Of a DNA stretch of 64,000 nucleotides, positions 56,252-64,000 are shown one piece after another. Origin of the DNA: Aaosphaeria pasadenensis (Eukaryota; Ascomycota; Dothideomycetes; Pleosporales); the NCBI GenBank assembly GCA_022813625.1, contig JAKLMB010000016.1:496001-560000 (forward strand), given 5' to 3'. The notes below the pieces were generated by a model that saw nothing but the letters and a program-made list of their open reading frames with translations, was not told the DNA's origin and did not search any database. Each line of letters starts with the position of its first letter. Position 1 is the stretch's first letter. The position numbers and the translations under genes are program-made.

Positions 56252-59200
56252 ATGGAGGACCTTGCGGGGGTGTTCAACAGGCTGCAACTGAACCACGTTG
56301 CCGCGAAGGGAGCACCGGATTCTATCGACGATCTTCTCAACGAGCAACGCCCGCTGAAGCGACAAAAGAAGACCAAGGATGCTATCAAGAAAGAATTGGA
56401 AGACGAGTTCCTGACTCCATCGAGTTCCTTTAATACTCGATGGCTAAACCGTCTACAACAGCGATGGGATGCACCCACAAATCATCGTGGGTTATTCGAG
56501 ATCGCCCCTACCCAGACCCGTACCATTATTCGATTTACACGTGAAGGTTTGGAAGGTCGTGTCACTGGTTATCGAGAAGTCACGGTGCCTGCAAATTCCG
56601 CCACTGCCAAAAATTCTACTTCTTTGTTGAGGAAACCGGCGAACAGAGCTGAATTTGTTCGTGGCGCGGCGGGTTTCTTCCCTTTTGCCCCCGGTGGCCT
56701 GGATGGCGTAGAAGCAATAGCAGCTATCGAAGACGAAGTCATCCTACGGCAGGATGGAAGCAGGACCAAGAAGACGAATGCACTCGACCGAGTAATAAAC
56801 CTTACTGCCGAAGGTGGTCTTCTAGAAATCGCCCCTGGATTCTCGCGCGGATTGAACCTTCAAAAGAAGCCTCTCGTAGACGCAAAGGCTGCCAAAGAAA
56901 TTGAGGACACGCTGGAAGAGGAGCCCCAACCTTCCAAGGAGGAGGAAGATGAAGAAGATCCACTCCAATTAGACGCAGACAAGAACCAGATTCCCGCCAC
57001 AGACGATGGACCCCAAGACGACGAAATTGATGCTCTCCTGCCCATCGAGTTCCCAGCATTAGCTCCCCATGGACCCCTCTCAATGGCCGCAAATAGGAAA
57101 GGCGGAAGAGAGTGGGCTCATATGGTTGACGTCAATCGTGATATCACCAACTTCCGTGAGTTGGTTCCCGAGATGGCCAGGGAATATCCGTTCGAGCTCG
57201 ACACATTCCAGAAAGAAGCTGTCTATCATCTAGAACATGGGGACTCTGTCTTCGTTGCAGCGCATACATCTGCAGGAAAGACAGTTGTTGCCGAGTATGC
57301 AATAGCTCTCGCAGCGAAGCACATGACGAAAGCGATCTACACTTCACCCATAAAAGCACTAAGCAACCAAAAGTTCAGAGATTTCCGTCTCACATTCGAT
57401 GACGTTGGAATCTTAACCGGGGATGTTCAGATTCGGCCAGAAGCGAGCTGCCTGATCATGACGACCGAAATTCTCCGAAGCATGCTGTATCGTGGTGCTG
57501 ATCTGATCAGAGATGTTGAGTTCGTCATTTTCGACGAAGTGCATTACGTTAATGATCTGGAGCGTGGCGTAGTCTGGGAGGAAGTCATCATTATGCTTCC
57601 AGAGCATGTGACACTTATTCTGCTTTCCGCTACAGTACCCAACACATACGAGTTCGCTTCGTGGGTAGGTCGAACCAAGAAGAAAGATATCTACGTCATT
57701 TCAACTCCTAAACGTCCTATCCCATTGGAGCACTATTTGTGGGCCAACAAAGCAATGTATAAGATTGTTTCTTCGGATAAAAAGTTCCTGGATAATGGAT
57801 GGAAAGATGCAAATGATGCACTCTCTGGCAAGGACAAGGTGAAAGCCCCAACCAATCAGAACGACGCTCCTAGAGGCGGAAGCCAGCGAGGTGGCGGAGG
57901 TAGAGGTCAGAATCAGCGCGGAAGGGGTCAACAGGGAGGGCAGCGTGGAGGTGCACAGAGGGGAGGTGGACCACCAGCACAGAGAGGACGTGGTAACATT
58001 GCCCGCACTGGACGCGGTGGAGGCAGGACAACGGCAGCCCAGGACCGTAACATCTGGGTTCATCTTGTCGCACATCTGCGACAGAAAGAGCTCTTGCCTG
58101 CGTGCATATTCGTTTTTTCAAAGAAACGGTGCGAAGAGAATGCCAACGCTCTCTCCAACATCGACTATTGCACAGCGAAAGAAAAGAGTGCAATCCACAT
58201 GACAATCGAGAAGTCCCTGGCTCGCCTAAGTCCAGAGGACCGAGGCCTTCCCCAGATTCGCCATCTCAGAGAGCTACTCAGTCGTGGAATAGCCGTGCAT
58301 CACGGTGGCATGTTGCCGATTATCAAGGAAGTGGTGGAGATATTGTTTGCCAAATCTCTTGTCAAAATTCTCTTCGCTACCGAGACATTCGCCATGGGTC
58401 TGAATCTCCCTACGAGAACGGTAGTCTTCTCAGGCTTCCGTAAACACGATGGGCGCGAGTTCCGCGATTTGCTTCCAGGAGAATATACCCAAATGGCTGG
58501 TAGAGCAGGACGCCGAGGACTCGACACTGTCGGAACCGTCATTGTAGTGGCTCCCGGAGCCGACGAAGCGCCCCCCGTTGCCAGGCTTAAACAGATGATG
58601 CTCGGTGACCCAACAAAACTGAGGTCTCAGTTCAGGTTGACGTACAACATGATTCTAAATCTTTTACGGGTGGAAGCTTTGAAGATCGAGGAGATGATCA
58701 AACGAAGTTTCAGCGAGAATGCCACCCAAGCACTTCTACCTGAGCATGAGAAGAAGGTTCTTTTGTCAGAGGCCGATCTCGAGAAAGTAAAGCGAGAGCC
58801 ATGCAAGATCTGCGACATCGATCTCGAACAATGCCATCAAGCTTGTATGAATTATCAACGGCTGACTAACGACCTCCATTTGGCTCTTCTTATTCATCCA
58901 ATGGGGAGGAAACTATTTGGTGCGAGGCGACTTATCGTCTATAAGAAAGACGGTTTACGAACGGCCGGCATGCTGCTCCAGGACGGCGTCAGTAAGGGTA
59001 ATGAGCCCACCGTCCAGGTGCTTGAAATCTCGCGACATGAGCAACGCAAAGCTGACGACCTCCTCCCGTATCTACACCAATTCGCAAAGTATTTCCGGAC
59101 TTTACCCCACAATGAGAAAGAAATGATCCTCAAGCCTGCTTTGATACCGCTGAACGACATCGAATGTCTTACTGGAATCATCATCGACTTTCCGGAATCC

Positions 59201-60151
59201 GTGCGAAACGTGAACAAGAGCAAGCAAGCACTAACACTTGCGAGAGACCAATTCGTTCCATTGTGCACATCTTGGGATTACAACGACTGGGACGAATTTA
59301 GTTATGATAAGATCAAGAGTCTCAGTTTCCGTGACATAGTCGATGCTAGGAAGCGTGAAGGCCAGACCGCCTCAGAACGAGAGTGTTTGAAATGCCCTGA
59401 TTTCCTCAAGCATTTTGCGATGGAGCACGATGAGTGGATCATCAAAGAAAACATATTGCAGCTTCGTCAACTGATGTCAGATCAGAATCTTCAGCTCTTA
59501 CCCGACTACGAGCAAAGAATCTCGGTCTTGAAGGATCTGGGCTTCATAGATGAGGCCAATAGAGTGGAACTCAAGGGCAAGGTTGCTTGTGAGATTCACT
59601 CTGCTGACGAGCTAGTTCTCACCGAATTGATTCTCGAGAATGTTCTGGCCGAATATGAGCCTGAAGAGATCGTCGCCTTGCTTTCTGTCTTTGTGTTCCA
59701 AGAGAAGACCGAGTCCAAGCCCACTCTGACAGCTAATTTGGAGAGAGGCAAAGCGAAGATCATCGAAATTTCCGAGAAGGTAAACCATCTTCAAACGGTG
59801 CATCAAGTCATCCTCCCTTCAGATGACTCCAATGACTTCGTGAGTGACCCGAGGTGGGGTATGGTGGAGGTTGTGTACGAATGGGCAAGGGGCATGTCAT
59901 TCAATCGCATCACCGACTTGACGGATGTCATGGAAGGCACGATTGTCCGTGTCATCACGCGTCTGGATGAGACCTGTAGAGAGGTCAAAAATGCGGCACG
60001 AATTATTGGGGACCCCACACTGTTCCAGAAGATGGGGACATGTCAGGAACTTATCAAGAGGTAAGGTTGTCATGCGATATGGGCTCATGTGCTTGAAACG
60101 CTAACCTACTGAAACAGGGACATCTGTAATTGCGCCAGTCTCTATCTATAG
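56252..60151 (+). CDS. SKI2: Ski2 RNA helicase of the SKI complex
   Basis: Two exons, 56252-60060 and 60118-60151 (intron 57 bp); 1,280 residues. Ski2 is the 3'-5' RNA helicase that feeds mRNA to the cytoplasmic exosome together with Ski3 and Ski8. The second exon encodes only the last residues, RDICNCASLYL, matching the Ski2 ending KRDI..ASLY. N-terminal Ski3-binding region first, then RecA1 with AHTSAGKT (Lys343), DEVH box at 428-431 and SATVPN, then RecA2 with FATETFAMGLNLP and QMAGRAGRRGLD, followed by the arch and the helical C-terminal domain. An Arg/Gly-rich insert sits between the two RecA domains at about residues 540-593. Start taken at MEDLAGVFN; an upstream ATG in frame at 56066 would add 62 residues without family character. 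Confidence 0.94.
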
Positions 60152-61106
60152 ATTCCCCCTCCCACACGCACGCGTAAGGTGATGATATCGGTCAACTCTA
60201 CTGAGCAGTTGTATTACGAAGCATGTCCAGTGCATGGGCCTGCCAACGACGCTTGTAGTAACCGTATGATAAAAGGGCACAGGCTTCCACAACTGGATAC
60301 TTCAGTATCTATCTGTAGGAGAAAATCGTGGAGGTTGATTCTCACTCAAAAAAGGACAGTTCTAAATAAAACCCTAGCAGTCAAGACTGCCCTTATATAC
60401 CTTCCTTGCTACATAGCATTGATGCCTTGCGACTTTTGATGTTTGAATTATGTGCGACACATTTGATATCATGAATGGGCCGAATGCTTGTGCTGCTGAT
60501 ATTTGCTTAAGGTGCTGGAGCAAGCAATTACATTCATCACACATGCTAATCCTGCTGGTCTTCTCTTCATTAATTGCTTCCAACAATATTGATCATTATT
60601 GCATGAACCGTCAAAATATATACGAACAAAAAGCGGCCTATTGGCCATTACTGACGTGTATATATGTGCCTGAGAGATGGGTGCGTGAAAACGGACAGGT
60701 GCGAGGCCTAGCCTCACTGTTTTTACAGACGTGAAAACCCGTGGTATCATGTTACTAGTTAACAAGTATGGAGAAGATGGATAAAACTAGACATCAGGTC
60801 ATCAGAATGGAGACTGGCTGGGCTTTTTATGAGGAGGGGGAAGAGACAAAATACGAGTACGATGGTTTGGCTGACGGCGGGCCTCTAGCTGATTAGATAC
60901 GGTAGCCACGTGCTTGGCACGCTTAACCTGGAAGAGAGGGTCGCCGCCCAGGGCCACAATTCTTTCGCACAGTTGCCCCTCGTCCTTCTCTGCAACGACT
61001 TGGGAGGGCCAAATTTTTTCCCCAAACCACCTATTTCCGTCCGTCGCCCTCGGTTTTTGCGCGACTTACACCGATACCCCAAATCTGTAGAAGATAGGAC
61101 GTCAGT
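60152..61106. other. intergenic, importin upstream region
   Basis: 955 bp between two plus-strand genes. AT-rich in the middle; a CACGTG core (GCCACGTGC) lies at about 60,905-60,913, some 200 bp before the importin start. No gene recognised. Confidence 0.55.
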
Positions 61107-64000
61107 ATGGACGTGGGCTTCTTGCGGGACCGCATTCAGGCCACGCTCGATCCGAATGCTGCCATCCGCCAGCAGTCGGAGCTCGACCTGAAGCATGTGC
61201 GTGCATCCGCCTTACACATCTCCAAATCAACCTACTACTGTCCGGATGTCACTGACAACCCGCGTCTAGGCCGAAGAGAAGCCCGGATTTACAGATGCTC
61301 TTCTAAACATCCTTGAAGCCGAGCAAGATAATGGCGTCAGATTATCCAGTGAGCTCACCACGCCCCGCAATCTCAGAAGGGCGCCCACAAGAGACTAATC
61401 GCCTCTTTCTAGCTGTCGTCTACCTAAAGAACCGGGTTTCCAAAGGCTGGTCTCCCGCAGAAGAATTCAGCACCGCCAAACCCATCCCAGAGGAAGAGAA
61501 GCAGTCTTTCCGCAATCGTCTCGTCCCCATCCTCGTGGCAGCCCAGCCACAGGTCCGTGTCCAACTCATCCCTACCCTCCAGAAGATCCTCGCGTACGAT
61601 TTCCCCGCACGATGGCCGAACTTCCTCGATCTTACGATACAACTCCTCAATGCACAGGATGTCCAGTCGGTATTTGCGGGCGTCCAATGCCTGTTGGCTA
61701 TCTGCAAGATATACAGATTCAAGTCAGGCGAGAACCGAGCAGACTTTGATAAGATCGTCGCGCTGTCATTCCCTCAATTGTTGAACATCGGCAATTCGCT
61801 TGCGAATGAAACCAGTCTGGAAGCAGGCGAGATTTTGCGTACTGTCTTGAAGGTTTACAAGCATGCTATCTACGTAAGAATGCCCAATCATTAGGCTGCG
61901 CCGAACATGAACTGACAATCGACACAGTTTGATCTTCCAGCTTCTCTCCGTGAACAGGGAACCTTGATTGGGTGGTGTACTCTTTTCCTGAATGTTGTGG
62001 GCAAGGAACCTCCGGAGACAGCTCTTCCCGAGGACGTCGACGAGCGTGAGACGAACCACTGGTGGAAGGCGAAGAAGTGGGCATATGCAAATCTTAACAG
62101 ACTGTTTGTCAGGTAAGTTGAATTTCAAACTCTAGTATTGTGTTGCACTGACAATGGGGTGTAGATATGGCAACCCAAGTGCCCTGGGCAAAGGCAACGA
62201 CGCCGACTATTCAGAAGTCGCGAAGTACTTCATTGCTAACTTCGCGCCCGAGATCCTCAAAATTTACCTTGCGCAAGTCGAGAAGTGGGTGTCGAAAACC
62301 GTCTGGCTCTCGAAGGCTAGTCTTTACTATACGCTTAATTTCTTGGATGAATGCATCAAGCCGAAATCGATGTGGAACCTTCTCAAACCGCATACCGACA
62401 ACCTTATTTCTCATCTTATTTTCCCAGTTCTCTGCCAGTCGGACGACGACATCGAGCTCTTTGAATCGGAACCACAAGAGTACTTGCACAGGAAGCTCAA
62501 TTTTTATGAAGAAGTCACATCACCCGATGTTGCTGCGACCAACTTCCTTGTCACCCTGACGAAGAGCCGCCGAAAACAGACTTTCAGTGTGCTCAACTTC
62601 GTCAATGGCATTGTGAACGCGTACGAGGCTGCGCCTGACAACCAAAAGAACCCGCGGGAGAAAGAGGGCGCGCTCCGCATGATTGGAACTCTCTCCGGCG
62701 TAATCCTTGGAAAGAAGAGCCCGATTGCCGACCAAGTGGAGTATTTCTTCGTTCGACATGTTTTCCCTGAATTCCGCAGCCCCCACGGTTTCCTCCGAGC
62801 CCGTGCATGCGACACACTGGAGAAATTCGAGCAACTTGACTTCAAGGATCCCAATAACTTAATCATCATTTACCGGAATATCCTAGAGTCTATGGCAGAT
62901 GAGGCTTTGCCGGTCCGAGTGGCAGCAGCACTGGCCCTCCAGCCTTTGATCCGCCATGACATTATTCGCACCAACATGAAGACCAACATTCCTCAAGTCA
63001 TGCAACAACTCTTGAAACTTGCCAACGAGGTGGATGTCGACGCACTAGCCAATGTCATGGAGGACTTCGTAGAGGTCTTTGCTCCGGAACTCACACCATT
63101 CGCAGTCGCGCTGAGCGAGCAGTTGCGTGATACTTATCTCCGGATAGTTGGCGAGTTGTTGTCTCGAAATCAAGGCAAGGACGACGAGAACGAATTTGGA
63201 GATTTCTTGGATGAGAAGAGCATCACTGCGCTGGGCGTGTTGCAGACCATTGGTACACTAATTCTCACTCTAGAAAGTACTCCAGATGTCCTTCTTCATC
63301 TCGAGACTATCTTGATGCCTGTCATCACCATTACATTGGAAAACAAACTTTACGGTATGCTATTCGTCAATATTTTTTACCATACATTTGAAAACTTACG
63401 CGAAAGTCAGATTTGTACAATGAGGTCTTTGAGATCATTGACAGCTGCACATTTGCTGCCAAGAGCATTTCTCCAACAATGTGGCAAGCCTTTGAATTGA
63501 TTCACAGGACATTCAAGGCCGGTGCCGAGCTATACTTGGAAGGTGCGTCATCTATGAATTCGATGCTCTTGATCAACACTAAACTATGTCAGATATGCTT
63601 CCTGCCCTCGAGAACTTCGTGAACTATGGCACTCAAATGCTTACCGAGAACCGTAACTATCTTGATGCAATGGTCGACATGGTCCGAACAATTTTCAAGG
63701 ATGACAAAGTTGGAGGCGTTGACCGCATCTGTGGTTGCAAGCTGGCCGAGATCATCATGCTGAACATGCGAGGCCACGTGGATCAATACGTTCCGGAGTT
63801 CATTGCCTTGACCATGACTGTTCTTACGAACGAGGAGACCAAGGTCAAGTCCTTGCGAATTCACTTGATGGAAGTCGTTGTCAATGCCATCTACTACAAC
63901 CCAGAATTGGCACTACACGTCCTGGAGAGCAACAACTGGACGAACAAGTTTTTCAGCCTATGGTTCTCGAGCATTGACAGCTTCACACGTGTTCACGACA
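61107..64000 (+). CDS. importin-7/8-type karyopherin (Sxm1/Nmd5), 3' truncated by window
   Basis: Seven exons are visible: 61107-61196, 61270-61348, 61413-61873, 61928-62112, 62165-63354, 63411-63542 and 63593 to the window end. The frame stays open across every junction and at 64000, so about 850 residues of an expected 1,000 or more are present. This beta-karyopherin group carries ribosomal proteins, tRNA-processing factors and other cargo into the nucleus using RanGTP. The N-terminal importin-beta domain reads RIQATLDPNAAIRQQSELDLKH, then VVYLKNRVSKGW. Later blocks are IPTLQKILAYDFPARWPNFL, WWKAKKWAYANLNRLFVRYG, FFVRHVFPEFRSPHGFLRARAC and DFVEVFAPELTPFAVALSEQL, all typical of importin-7/8 and yeast Sxm1/Nmd5. 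HEAT repeats throughout. CSE1 and Kap120 are less likely on these blocks. Confidence 0.9.

Overview
This window is nuclear chromosomal DNA from a filamentous ascomycete (Pezizomycotina). The signs are short GT-AG introns of about 50-60 bp in most genes, micro-exons, fungal-type orthologues throughout (fungal complex I 21 kDa subunit, fused betaine lipid synthase, Htf1/Hox2-type homeobox gene), a eukaryotic tRNA-Arg with internal A and B boxes, and no operons. Class is not certain; Dothideomycetes or Leotiomycetes would both fit. No transposon, rRNA, CRISPR or virus-like coding sequence was seen. Gene models were built by hand-splicing and checked for reading-frame continuity across every junction.

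Left part (0.46-23.6 kb) is gene-dense. In order: TFB2 (+, TFIIH), the spliceosomal helicase aquarius/Cwf11 (-), a complex I 21 kDa subunit (+), betaine lipid synthase BTA1 (-), proteasome ATPase RPT5 (-), tRNA-Arg(CCG) (+), mitochondrial trimethyllysine dioxygenase (+, ten exons), RER1 (-), mitochondrial enoyl-CoA hydratase (+), a ferric reductase-like transmembrane oxidoreductase (+) and a 98-residue glycine-rich small protein spread over four short exons (-).

The middle has translation initiation factor eIF4G (-, 25.7-30.5 kb), then about 16 kb without any recognisable gene, rich in microsatellites. A homeobox transcription factor of the Htf1/Hox2 type (-, 46.5-48.3 kb) follows, itself preceded by about 4 kb of non-coding upstream sequence. 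Large flanks around a developmental regulator are compatible with long leaders, distal regulation or non-coding transcripts, but nothing here proves it.

The right part (52.2-64 kb) is dense again: THO complex subunit THOC1/Hpr1 (-), the replication fork protection subunit Swi3/Csm3 (+), the Ski2 exosome-associated RNA helicase (+) and an importin-7/8-type karyopherin (Sxm1/Nmd5, +) that runs off the right edge. Most genes are housekeeping RNA and protein machinery: transcription/repair (TFB2), splicing (AQR), mRNA export (THOC1), translation (eIF4G), RNA decay (SKI2), nuclear import (SXM1), proteolysis (RPT5). A mitochondrial/lipid theme (complex I, carnitine synthesis, beta-oxidation, betaine lipid) runs through the left part, but the genes are not co-oriented, so this is probably coincidental proximity.

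I did not find a clear new biological system. The least explained items are the 16-kb gene-free block, a 40-codon polybasic CaaX-ending frame inside it, and the small repeat-built protein at 23.1-23.6 kb.
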